Shown: positions 53,379 through 61,674 of the stretch, piece by piece
Position numbering within the stretch: position 1 is the first letter of the stretch
How the letters are laid out: each line of letters starts with the position of its first letter
From: Aquibacillus albus
GTDB taxonomy: Bacteria; Bacillota; Bacilli; Bacillales; Amphibacillaceae
DNA length: 64,000 bases
Direction: 5' to 3'
Assembly: GCF_016908325.1 (NCBI RefSeq)
Contig: NZ_JAFBDR010000019.1
Span: 1-64,000 of the forward strand
Translations under genes and position numbers: made by a program
The notes under the pieces: model-generated
The model's input: only the letters and a program-made list of their open reading frames with translations
Database searches by the model: none
What the model was told of the DNA's origin: nothing

Positions 53379-55337
53379 TCAACCGTGCATGTACGCTTCT
53401 GCCTTATCCCAAGGTACGGTATAGCCTTTTCCTTTAGCACAGAAGATTGATGAGGAGCTGTATTCGGGATCAGCATCTTTATTGTATCCAATCCGCTCGA
53501 TAACTTCCTCTTGATTGTGACACGGGAAGTAGCCAGCAAATGTTAAATGAATGGATCCTTTTCCTTGAGTAAACGATGCCAGATCAACACTATATTGCTT
53601 AAAGGTAGCTACTGGTGCTGTACCAGTTATTGTTGCTTTTTCACCTTCTGTATTCGGTGTTTCAAATGTTCCGTTCGCTTGTTGGATATCTGAAATGACT
53701 CTGCCCATCAATTCTATTTCAACCCTAATTTTGAATTGATAATAAGGCTCTAGCAAGAGATTATTTGCTTTTTCTAGTCCTTGTCTCAATGCACGAAACG
53801 CAGCTTCCCTAAAATCGCCTCCCGACGTATGCTTTTCATGTGCTCTACCCGTTAATAACGTAATTTTCACGTCCGTAACAGCAGATCCTGTTAGTAAACC
53901 ATGATGCTCTCGTTCAAACAGATGATGCCTAATCAAGTTTTGATTCCCGACAGACAGGTCATCGGCATGACAGGCATTCTCAAAAGAGATACCACTGTTT
54001 CGTTCAGCAGGCTCTATCTTCAAATGGACTTCCGCATAGTGCTTTAATGGTTCGAAGTGTCCATAGCCAACCACTGGCGCTTCGATCGTTTCTTTATATA
54101 CAATTTCTGGATCTGCAAAAGACACCGATAAATCAAACCGTTCTTTCACATACTGCTCTAACACTTCTAATTGAACGGTTCCCATTACATGGATATGTAT
54201 GTCCTGCAACCTTTCATCCCAATGAACATGTAACGAAGGGTCTTCAGCATCTAATATTTGAAACAGCCTTAATGCTTCTTTCACAGGTAAAGATGGGTCT
54301 ACAATCACTTTAGACTTTAACGTTGGAATCATTTCAAATGCTGCTTTTTCCTTTAATGCTCCAAGCCCATCACCAACTTGTGCATCCGTTAATCCAGTAA
54401 CAGCAAATAATTCTCCTGCATGGACAGTCTCCACTTGTTCGTATTTTTCCCCGTGGTACATTCGAAGCTGTGTAACTTTTTCCTCCATTTGTTGATTAAA
54501 AGCCCCGTAAGCCAAGGGTTCACGAACACTTAATGTTCCAGCCAACGCTTTTATAAAGGTAAGTCTCGTGCCATTTTCATCATGTCTAATTTTATAAACG
54601 CGTCCAGAAAAGGCCTCCTGATTATTATAATTGGTAAGCGTTAGGGAATCGAATACATGTAAAAATTCCACGACACCGATATCCTGAAGTGCCGACCCGT
54701 GCATAACAGGAAACACTTGATTGCGATTAATCTGATCGATGAGGTTGTTCAACCATATCTCTTGATCATATCCTTTCTCCATATACATTTCTAAAAGCTG
54801 CTCATCTCTTTCTGCTAAAAATTCTACCAAAGCTTCATCCATGTTTCCTTCTAGGTTCGCTCCTGTTATAGGAAAAGCATCCTCGGTCATATGCTTGCGA
54901 ATATCTGCTAAAACTTTTTCCATATTCGCACCAACGCGATCGATTTTATTGATAAAGAAAAAGGTTGGAATTCGATGCTTTTGAAGTAACTGCCAAACTG
55001 TTTCCGTATGCCCCTGGACACCTTCCACTGCACTAACAATGACGATAGCATAATCCATCACTTGAATCGCCCGTTCCATTTCCGGAGAAAAATCGACGTG
55101 ACCAGGTGTGTCAATAAGATGATAGGTTGATTGCTTATACGTAAACGTTGTTTGGTCCGCAAAAACAGTAATACCCCGTTGTTTTTCAATCGTATGACTA
55201 TCAAGGAATGCGTCCTTATGATCGACCCTTCCCCGCTTTTTGATTCGACTTGTATGGTAAAGCAGTTGTTCAGAAAAGGTTGTCTTCCCTGCATCAACGT
55301 GTGCCAATATTCCTATCGTTTTATGCAAATTCCCCAC
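53379..55337 (-). CDS. TetM-like ribosomal protection GTPase
   Basis: 652-residue translational GTPase of the EF-G/TetM family. G1 is AHVDAGKTT (residues 12-20), G2 lies in EKQRGITV, G3 is DTPGHVDF and G4 is NKIDRVG. The domain order of ribosomal protection proteins is present up to a C-terminal helix (KAEAYM). It is about as long as TetM/TetO and shorter than EF-G. Such chromosomal homologues remove tetracycline from the ribosome or serve an unknown housekeeping role; resistance cannot be inferred from sequence alone. The C-terminal tip (YSSSSIFCAKGKGYTVPW) resembles that of TetM. It stands alone with no mobile-element traces. Confidence 0.82.
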   Translation of the reverse strand: MGNLHKTIGILAHVDAGKTTFSEQLLYHTSRIKKRGRVDHKDAFLDSHTIEKQRGITVFADQTTFTYKQSTYHLIDTPGHVDFSPEMERAIQVMDYAIVIVSAVEGVQGHTETVWQLLQKHRIPTFFFINKIDRVGANMEKVLADIRKHMTEDAFPITGANLEGNMDEALVEFLAERDEQLLEMYMEKGYDQEIWLNNLIDQINRNQVFPVMHGSALQDIGVVEFLHVFDSLTLTNYNNQEAFSGRVYKIRHDENGTRLTFIKALAGTLSVREPLAYGAFNQQMEEKVTQLRMYHGEKYEQVETVHAGELFAVTGLTDAQVGDGLGALKEKAAFEMIPTLKSKVIVDPSLPVKEALRLFQILDAEDPSLHVHWDERLQDIHIHVMGTVQLEVLEQYVKERFDLSVSFADPEIVYKETIEAPVVGYGHFEPLKHYAEVHLKIEPAERNSGISFENACHADDLSVGNQNLIRHHLFEREHHGLLTGSAVTDVKITLLTGRAHEKHTSGGDFREAAFRALRQGLEKANNLLLEPYYQFKIRVEIELMGRVISDIQQANGTFETPNTEGEKATITGTAPVATFKQYSVDLASFTQGKGSIHLTFAGYFPCHNQEEVIERIGYNKDADPEYSSSSIFCAKGKGYTVPWDKAEAYMHG

Positions 55338-55540
55338 CTCTAATACTCATCGATTTCCATTACTTCTATTCGTTCGAAGTTTTGAATTTTTACTTTCTAC
55401 TAGTATAGCAAAGGTTTCATCTTATTTGGGTAGTTCACCTTCTCATGTAAAAGTAATGTTTATTTTTTCACGTTAGGAAAGTTTAAAATTTTAGCGCTGA
55501 AGTTAATCGACGTAGTAAAAATTTTTAGGAACTAAGTATA

Positions 55541-55587
55541 AGCGCAACTAGGCGATCGCCTGCGCCTAAAGGCTTGGCGCTAGCCAA
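55541..55587. repeat. GC-rich palindromic repeat candidate
   Basis: 47-bp block rich in GC inside AT-rich DNA. It contains the palindrome AGGCGATCGCCT (55550-55561) and a hairpin GCGCC / GGCGC (55562-55566 with 55576-55580), starting AGCGC and ending near GCGCTAGCC. It looks like an interspersed repeat of halotolerant Bacillaceae, but no second copy lies here. The rest of 55338-55665 contains no gene that I can see. Confidence 0.45.
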
Positions 55588-55665
55588 ATTTTCTTTAATT
55601 CCCTCTATTTGAAAGCGTTCTTTTCCTGTAAAATAAAAATAACCGAAACGTTGAGGGGGATGTAC

Positions 55666-56925
55666 ATGAAGGGGTTTACGAAACAAGAAAACAGCTGGAT
55701 GTTTTATGACTGGGCAAATTCTGCCTATTCCATTATTATTACAACCGCTATATTTCCAATTTTTTATAAGGCAGCAGCAACGAATGCTGGTGTCAGTGCT
55801 GCAAACTCTACCGCTTACTTAGGATATACCATTTCTATTTTCACCTTTATCTTAGCTATGCTTAGTCCAATCTTAGGGACAGTTGCAGATTACCAAGGAA
55901 TGAAAAAGCGTTTTTTTACTTTCTTTTTCGGGTTAGGTGTCCTATCAACAGCGTTCCTCGCTTTTGTTCCAAGTGAACAATGGTTATTGCTCCTCATTTG
56001 TTATACGATCGCATCGATTGGCTCAACTGGAGCAAACGTCTTCTATGATGCCTTTCTTGTAGATGTAACAACAGAAAAGCGGATGGATCGTATTTCGGCT
56101 AGAGGATTTGGATTAGGGTATATCGGTAGTACAATCCCCTTTATTATTAGTATCGCAATTATCATGTTAGCTCAAACAGAGACAATACCTCTATCCAGTA
56201 CGAACGCTAGCCGAATTGCATTCATTATTACCGCTATTTGGTGGGGAATATTTGCGATTCCGATGTTAAAGCATGTCCATCAAAAGCATTATATTAATCG
56301 AGAACCAAAGCTTGTACTTAATAGCTTTAAACGGTTAGCTAATACATTTAAAGAAATTAAAAAATATCGTGCAGTTTTCTTATTCCTTCTCGCCTACTTT
56401 TTTTACATTGATGGTGTTGGTACAGTTATTTCCATGTCAACAGCATATGGGACGGACTTAGGAATAAGCGCTACCAATTTACTAGTTGTTCTATTTGTCA
56501 CTCAAGTAGTCGCTGCCCCGTTTGCTATTTTATATGGTCGGCTTTCCGAGCGATTCACAGGTAAAAAGATGCTTTATGTCGGTATCTGTGTGTATATCAT
56601 TGTTTGTATCTATGCGTTTTTCTTAGAGACTGTGTTAGATTTTTGGATACTAGCCATGCTCGTCGCTACCTCTCAAGGAGGTATTCAAGCATTAAGTAGG
56701 TCCTATTTTGCTAAGCTAATACCAAAGAATCACGCAAATGAGTTTTTCGGTTTCTATAATATATTCGGAAAGTTCGCATCCATCATGGGACCCGTTCTAT
56801 TAGGAGCAACCGCACAAGTAACTGGGAAATCGAACATGGGTGTATTTAGTCTAGTCATTCTATTCATTATTGGTTTTATTATTCTTGCTTATGTACCAGA
56901 GCCAAAATCAGAATCAGCTGCATAA
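55666..56925 (+). CDS. MFS transporter of the UMF1/Atg22 type (YxiO-like)
   Basis: 419-residue membrane protein with twelve hydrophobic segments, matching Bacillus YxiO. The start MKGFTKQENSWMFYDWANSAYS has the family signature FYDWANSAYS near residue 15, and GGIQALSRSYFAKLIP near residue 346 is the UMF1 pattern. Substrate unknown. GAGGGGG is six nt before ATG 55666; earlier starts (55660 and a TTG at 55609) fit less well. Confidence 0.82.
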   Translation: MKGFTKQENSWMFYDWANSAYSIIITTAIFPIFYKAAATNAGVSAANSTAYLGYTISIFTFILAMLSPILGTVADYQGMKKRFFTFFFGLGVLSTAFLAFVPSEQWLLLLICYTIASIGSTGANVFYDAFLVDVTTEKRMDRISARGFGLGYIGSTIPFIISIAIIMLAQTETIPLSSTNASRIAFIITAIWWGIFAIPMLKHVHQKHYINREPKLVLNSFKRLANTFKEIKKYRAVFLFLLAYFFYIDGVGTVISMSTAYGTDLGISATNLLVVLFVTQVVAAPFAILYGRLSERFTGKKMLYVGICVYIIVCIYAFFLETVLDFWILAMLVATSQGGIQALSRSYFAKLIPKNHANEFFGFYNIFGKFASIMGPVLLGATAQVTGKSNMGVFSLVILFIIGFIILAYVPEPKSESAA

Positions 56926-56968
56926 ACGTTATAAAGATTTCCATGGATAAATTGCTTATTTAAATTGG

Positions 56969-57007
56969 AAAACAGCCAAAAAGGACCTAACCCTTCATGG
57001 CTGTTTT
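56969..57007. terminator. Bidirectional terminator between yxiO-like gene and nsrR
   Basis: Perfect 10-bp arms AAAACAGCCA / TGGCTGTTTT with a 19-base loop and T run. Confidence 0.75.
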
Positions 57008-57157
57008 TTATTTAAAAACTAAAGCATGTTAACCGAGCAAAACTCGAGCTTTGGCTTATTTCTCCAGGGTATTTTGCAACACCAACAAAGCTTTAAAGCA
57101 TTGTTGTGTGATTTGTTAATTCTATTATGTTTTAGGAGCGTATCGGAACTAGATTCT

Positions 57158-57610
57158 TCATCCGTTCTCAGTTTTTGTCATAAAAATCAATTCTTTCAAC
57201 GCATCTTTATTTACTAAAAGATCTTCCAGTGTATAGGAATCAAGTACTTTGAAGTAAGCCTCTAGCGCCTCATTGAGTACTCCTTTTAATCGACAAGCCG
57301 GACTAATTTTGCACGTATTTCTCGTTTCATCAAAACATTCCACCAGGTGAATGGGACTTTCTGTATGCCTTACAATCGAGCCTACATTAATAGTAGTTGG
57401 ATTTTGGCTGAGCTTGATACCACCATTCCTACCTCTTATCGTCTCAATAAACCCTAACTTGCCTAATTCATAAACGACCTTACTTAAATGGTTATTCGAT
57501 ATATTATAAAAATTTGCTATTTCTTTAATGTTCGATTGTTTTCCTTCAGGTTGGGTTCCTAAATAAATTAGAACGCGTAACGTATAATCCGTAAAGGAAG
57601 TTAACTGCAT
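57158..57610 (-). CDS. nsrR: Nitric-oxide-sensing repressor NsrR (Rrf2 family)
   Basis: 150-residue Rrf2-family regulator. The winged helix-turn-helix covers residues 1-65 and three cysteines, ECFDETRNTC-KISPAC, hold the [4Fe-4S] cluster. Counted from ATG 57610 they are Cys92, Cys100 and Cys106, the same numbers as in Bacillus NsrR, which supports that start; AAAGGTGAT precedes it. A GTG three codons upstream is the alternative. It is divergent from hmp, whose promoter carries two NsrR boxes. Confidence 0.93.
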   Translation of the reverse strand: MQLTSFTDYTLRVLIYLGTQPEGKQSNIKEIANFYNISNNHLSKVVYELGKLGFIETIRGRNGGIKLSQNPTTINVGSIVRHTESPIHLVECFDETRNTCKISPACRLKGVLNEALEAYFKVLDSYTLEDLLVNKDALKELIFMTKTENG

Positions 57611-57700
57611 ATAAATCACCTTTATTCTATCTTTAATTTCTATTCACTATATCATTATACACGATACAAACCATTAAGTTTAAATGTGAACATTTTCTTA

Positions 57701-57772
57701 AAGATGTATTTAAAATATTGCTTTTGTACACTGAATCCCCTTACAATAAAAGATGTATTTAAAATGTATCTT
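57701..57772 (+). promoter_or_regulatory. hmp: hmp promoter with two NsrR boxes
   Basis: Promoter TTGCTT (57718-57723), 18-bp spacer, TACAAT (57742-57747). One NsrR-type repeat beginning AAGATGTATTTAAAAT lies at 57701-57723 over the -35 box; a better one (AAGATGTATTT-A-AAATGTATCTT arms) lies at 57750-57772 over the start point. Nitric oxide would release both. Confidence 0.8.
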
Positions 57773-57798
57773 TTATAACTCCAAGGAGGGTTTCTGGA

Positions 57799-59031
57799 AT
57801 GACAGTAACTACACGTTTAGATGAAAAAACAATTGAAATTGTAAAATCAACAGCTCCTGTATTAGAAAAACATGGGGAAGCAATTACGAAACGTTTTTAT
57901 CCATTGATGTTTGAAAATCACCCTGAACTGTTACATGTATTTAATCACGCCAACCAACAGCAAGGAAAACAGCAAAAGGCTTTAGCTAATACGGTTTACG
58001 CAGCAGCAAAATATATTGATCATTTAGAAGCAATCGTCCCCGTCGTTAAACAAATCGCCCATAAACACCGAAGCTTGCAAGTTAAACCTGAACAATATCC
58101 AATTGTAGGAGAGCATCTTTTATTAGCCATTAAGGATGTATTAGGTGATGCTGCAACTGATGAGATTCTTGAGGCTTGGGGTAAAGCATATGGTGTGATA
58201 GCTGATGTATTTATTCAGGTGGAAAAAGAAATGTATGAAGAAGCAGCAGAGAAAAAAGGCGGGTGGGACGGATTTCGTGACTTCGTTGTAGCTAAAAAGG
58301 TAAAAGAGAGTGACGCAATCACTTCTTTCTACTTAAAACCAAAAGATGGTAAAGCCATTTCCGAATACCTACCAGGACAATATGTCAGCATTCGTTGTTA
58401 TATTGAAGGAGAAACCTACACACATATTCGACAGTACAGTTTGTCAGATGCACCAGGAAAAGATTATTACCGAATAAGTGTGAAGCGCGAAGCAGATAGT
58501 GATATCAAACCTGATGGAATTGTTTCCAACTATTTGCATGATCAAATTAGCGAAGGGGATGTTGTTGAATTAACTGCACCAGCTGGTGATTTTGTATTAA
58601 ATATGGACTCCTTTGAACCGGTTGTCCTAATTAGTGGTGGCGTTGGGCAAACGCCAATGCTTAGCATGTTAAATACAATCGTAGAACAACAACCTAGTCG
58701 AGAAGTTACGTTTATTCATGCTGCAATAAATGGAGACTTCCATGCAATGGACAACGAAGTAACTGAACTAGCGAACAATAATGAAAATGTGAATTATTTT
58801 CTTTGCTATGAAAACCCAACAGATTATGACCGTGAACAAAACCGCTTTGATAAGGAGGGATATGTAGAATTAGAATGGTTACAACAAATTTTACCTGACA
58901 ACCAAGCAGATTTTTATTTTTGTGGCCCGGTACCATTTATGAAAGTGATTAAACATGGCTTAAAAGCCTGGAACGTTCCAGAAGAAAAAATCCACTTTGA
59001 ATTCTTTGGTCCAGCTGATCAATTAGATTAA
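57799..59031 (+). CDS. hmp: Flavohemoglobin, nitric oxide dioxygenase
   Basis: 410-residue enzyme that oxidises NO to nitrate with NAD(P)H and O2. The globin domain (1-145) has the proximal His90 in IAHKHRS and a distal Tyr34 in KRFYPLMF. FAD binding is by RQYSLSDAPG near residue 214, and NAD(P)H binding by ISGGVGQTPMLSM near residue 281 and FCGPVPFM near residue 375. Length matches Hmp. AAGGAGGG precedes the ATG. It is divergent from nsrR and controlled by the boxes above. Confidence 0.95.
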   Translation: MTVTTRLDEKTIEIVKSTAPVLEKHGEAITKRFYPLMFENHPELLHVFNHANQQQGKQQKALANTVYAAAKYIDHLEAIVPVVKQIAHKHRSLQVKPEQYPIVGEHLLLAIKDVLGDAATDEILEAWGKAYGVIADVFIQVEKEMYEEAAEKKGGWDGFRDFVVAKKVKESDAITSFYLKPKDGKAISEYLPGQYVSIRCYIEGETYTHIRQYSLSDAPGKDYYRISVKREADSDIKPDGIVSNYLHDQISEGDVVELTAPAGDFVLNMDSFEPVVLISGGVGQTPMLSMLNTIVEQQPSREVTFIHAAINGDFHAMDNEVTELANNNENVNYFLCYENPTDYDREQNRFDKEGYVELEWLQQILPDNQADFYFCGPVPFMKVIKHGLKAWNVPEEKIHFEFFGPADQLD

Positions 59032-59066
59032 ATAAACCACCAATAGTGTCCGCGACACACGGACAA

Positions 59067-59102
59067 ATGTCCACAAGCGGGGTCAGACCCCTTTGTGGAC
59101 AT
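59067..59102. terminator. Terminator-like hairpin with GGGGTCAGACCCC core
   Basis: Outer arms ATGTCCACAA / TTGTGGACAT (59067-59076, 59093-59102) enclose the palindrome GGGGTCAGACCCC (59079-59091). A smaller TGTCC/GGACA hairpin precedes it at 59047-59064. It lies between convergent hmp and the APH-fold gene; a clear T run is missing on the plus strand. Confidence 0.55.
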
Positions 59103-60049
59103 TATGATAATTGGTTTGCACATTGAACTAGATTTGAAATTGTTTCATTTAGTTGTTCACGTAATCTTTCTTTCGGCCAATTACTGTTTCCGTTGTTTAG
59201 GTCTTGTTGAATAAGTAGAAGCATCCAAAGGCTAAATACAGTAGAAAACAAATAATATTCCTGTTTGAAGGAATGATGGGAAAAACTGAGTCCGTAAAAC
59301 GCCATTTGATCTAAATAGCAGCCTAGCACATGTTCTCTTAAGATAGGTGTAACTTCCTTTGGAAACATTGGATGAGACATATCCATTAAATGATACAAAT
59401 CCCAAAATGGTACGTTTAGATGTGCGTGCTCCCAATCTAAAACGACCACCTGCTGATCAGTAACAGCATAATTTCCTAAGTGCAGGTCCCCATGCGAAAA
59501 AACTTTAACATTTGAGAAGGGATTTTCTTCCAAAAGTAAAAAAATTATATCCATGTATCTTTTTGGAATCGAATGCTCAGAAGCTATTCGTAATATCTCC
59601 TGTTTGTTTGCAAAAACATCAGCAGTAATATCTTCTATATATGGCTTCGGGCCATGTAAATCTTCATGCTTCAAGTTATCTGTAGGAACGGTATGCCACT
59701 TGGCCATACATTTTATTACTTCAAGAACTACCTTTTCATTAAATACATGATTAAGCGAGCCCAAATCTTCAAAAATCATCCAATGATTATCCGGGTCTGT
59801 ACTTGACGATTTTGCAATCATTTTCGGATAAAACGGAGGTAACGAAGGTAAAACATATTCATAAATCCACTGCTCTTTACCTAGTTGGCTATCATTCGTC
59901 AAAGGTTTGAAAATATAACTTTCTGAGGCAGACAAATAAAACCGCTCTACATTTTTGCCGTTCATACCTTGGTAAAGGATTTCTCTATCCTGCACATATT
60001 TTCCATTCAGCTTCCCATTCGATAAAACCATCTTTTCGAGCATCTTCAT
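59102..60049 (-). CDS. Aminoglycoside-phosphotransferase-fold kinase
   Basis: 315-residue protein kinase-like fold protein. The catalytic loop is VFSHGDLHLGNY near residue 184 and the metal-binding aspartate follows in VVVLDWEHAH. Such APH-family genes in Bacillus phosphorylate sugars, choline or other small molecules (for example the CotS/ytnP-like spore-coat group, here not clearly matched); antibiotic modification cannot be assumed. AGAGGT precedes the ATG. Single gene. Confidence 0.72.
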   Translation of the reverse strand: MKMLEKMVLSNGKLNGKYVQDREILYQGMNGKNVERFYLSASESYIFKPLTNDSQLGKEQWIYEYVLPSLPPFYPKMIAKSSSTDPDNHWMIFEDLGSLNHVFNEKVVLEVIKCMAKWHTVPTDNLKHEDLHGPKPYIEDITADVFANKQEILRIASEHSIPKRYMDIIFLLLEENPFSNVKVFSHGDLHLGNYAVTDQQVVVLDWEHAHLNVPFWDLYHLMDMSHPMFPKEVTPILREHVLGCYLDQMAFYGLSFSHHSFKQEYYLFSTVFSLWMLLLIQQDLNNGNSNWPKERLREQLNETISNLVQCANQLS

Positions 60050-60173
60050 GTTTACCTCTACCTTTACTATTATTATGAATGTTTACCTATATATGGTATT
60101 CTCGCTAAATCCGTTAAATTCCTCCTATGACCATTGTTTCATATGGAACACAGATGGGATTTATCCAGTAAAA

Positions 60174-60206
60174 AAACATTCCGATTCTCAATTGACCGGA
60201 ATGTTT
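60174..60206 (-). terminator. Terminator of the uxa operon
   Basis: Perfect 10-bp arms AAACATTCCG / CGGAATGTTT and a T run on the minus strand, 17 nt after the uxaC stop. Confidence 0.8.
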
Positions 60207-60222
60207 CTCTATTATTCTCTAA

Positions 60223-61629
60223 CTATGAAAAATTAAAGTATTGCTCAGCATTGTAATAAGATATTCCTTGAACAATGTTTCCTAGTAATTCCATATCATT
60301 TGGAATCTCTCCGCTTTCAACCCAGCTACCAATTAATGAACATACGAGTCTTCTAAAGTATTCATGTCTTGGATAAGATAGCAGACTACGTGAATCTGTT
60401 AACATTCCTATAAATTGACTGAATACACCAATATTAGCTAGTGTCGTCATTTGATCCAGCATACCAGGTTTACTATCATTAAACCACCAAGCGGTTCCAA
60501 ACTGCATTTTTCCTGGGACTCCACCACCTTGAAAGCTACCTGTTATTGTTGCAAGCGTACTGTTGTCAGTAGGGTTTAAAGAATAAAGAATTGTTTTGGG
60601 CAGTGCATTTTCCTTATCCATCGAATCTAATAACCTTACAAGTGGCTTTCCAACTAATTCATCATTCATCGAATCAAATCCAGTATCAGGACCTAACTCG
60701 TTAAACATTCTCGTGTTATTGTTTCGGTGAGCATTAATATGAAATTGCATCGCCCAATCATGCTTTGCGTACTGTTTACCTAAAAACGTTAACGTATAAG
60801 ATTTAAACTTTCGCTCATCATCAAGTGAAACTTTATTCCCCTCAAGCGCTTGTTGGAAAGATGAAACTACTTCTTCCTTAGTTGCTTCTGCATACATCAT
60901 CGAGTCAATTGCATGGTCCGATACTTTTCCACCAATTGAATTAAAAAATTCAACTCTAGCTTCAAGTGCACTTAAAAAGTCATCATAAGATGAAATGCTC
61001 ATATCAGCTGCTTGCTCTAATTTTTTCACCCAGTCCTGAAAACCATCTCTATTTATTTCAAGACCTTTATCCGGGCGAAAACTAGGAAGCATTTTACAAT
61101 CAAATTCTGGAGCTTCTTCCTTCAGCTTAATATGATATTCTAAACTATCGACCGGATCATCTGTGGTACAAACTACCTTTACCTTTGATTTTTCAATAAA
61201 ATCACGTGCACGAAATTCTCCGCTTGTTAATTTGGCATTGACCTTTTCCCAAATTTCAGGTGCGCTTTTCTCATTAAGTACATCATAAACATCGAAAAAT
61301 CGTTGCAGCTCCAAGTGCGTCCAGTTGTACAATGGATTTCCGATTAACATTGGAACCGTTTTCGCCCAAGCCATAAACTTATCATAATCACTAGCATTTC
61401 CAGTAATGTATTCTTCATCAATTCCATTTGCCCGCATCGCACGCCACTTATAGTGATCACCATATAGCCAGATTTCCGTTATGTTGTTGAATTGTTTGTT
61501 TTCGTAAATTTCTTGAGGAACTAAGTGACAATGATAGTCGATGATTGGAAGATCCTTTGCATATTCAAAGTACAATTTTTTACCAATCTCGTTATCTAGT
61601 AAAAAATTTTCATCCATAAATTGTTTCAT
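60223..61629 (-). CDS. uxaC: Glucuronate isomerase
   Basis: About 468-residue amidohydrolase-fold isomerase converting glucuronate to fructuronate and galacturonate to tagaturonate. The metal-binding HCH motif is in IIDYHCHLVP near residue 30, and IGNPLYNWTHLELQRFF near residue 93 is family-typical. ATG 61629 follows TAGGGG; a Met six codons earlier overlaps that site. It lies 45 nt after uxaE on the same strand, so the two form a uronate operon that ends in a strong terminator. Confidence 0.93.
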   Translation of the reverse strand: MKQFMDENFLLDNEIGKKLYFEYAKDLPIIDYHCHLVPQEIYENKQFNNITEIWLYGDHYKWRAMRANGIDEEYITGNASDYDKFMAWAKTVPMLIGNPLYNWTHLELQRFFDVYDVLNEKSAPEIWEKVNAKLTSGEFRARDFIEKSKVKVVCTTDDPVDSLEYHIKLKEEAPEFDCKMLPSFRPDKGLEINRDGFQDWVKKLEQAADMSISSYDDFLSALEARVEFFNSIGGKVSDHAIDSMMYAEATKEEVVSSFQQALEGNKVSLDDERKFKSYTLTFLGKQYAKHDWAMQFHINAHRNNNTRMFNELGPDTGFDSMNDELVGKPLVRLLDSMDKENALPKTILYSLNPTDNSTLATITGSFQGGGVPGKMQFGTAWWFNDSKPGMLDQMTTLANIGVFSQFIGMLTDSRSLLSYPRHEYFRRLVCSLIGSWVESGEIPNDMELLGNIVQGISYYNAEQYFNFS

Positions 61630-61674
61630 TCTACCCCTACTTTCCATTTATTTTCCATTAAGTTTCAAAAGCTT

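Noticed and set aside
59102-60049. Aminoglycoside resistance gene
   Set aside because: Only the kinase fold and catalytic motifs are seen; many such proteins act on metabolites, and there is no resistance context.
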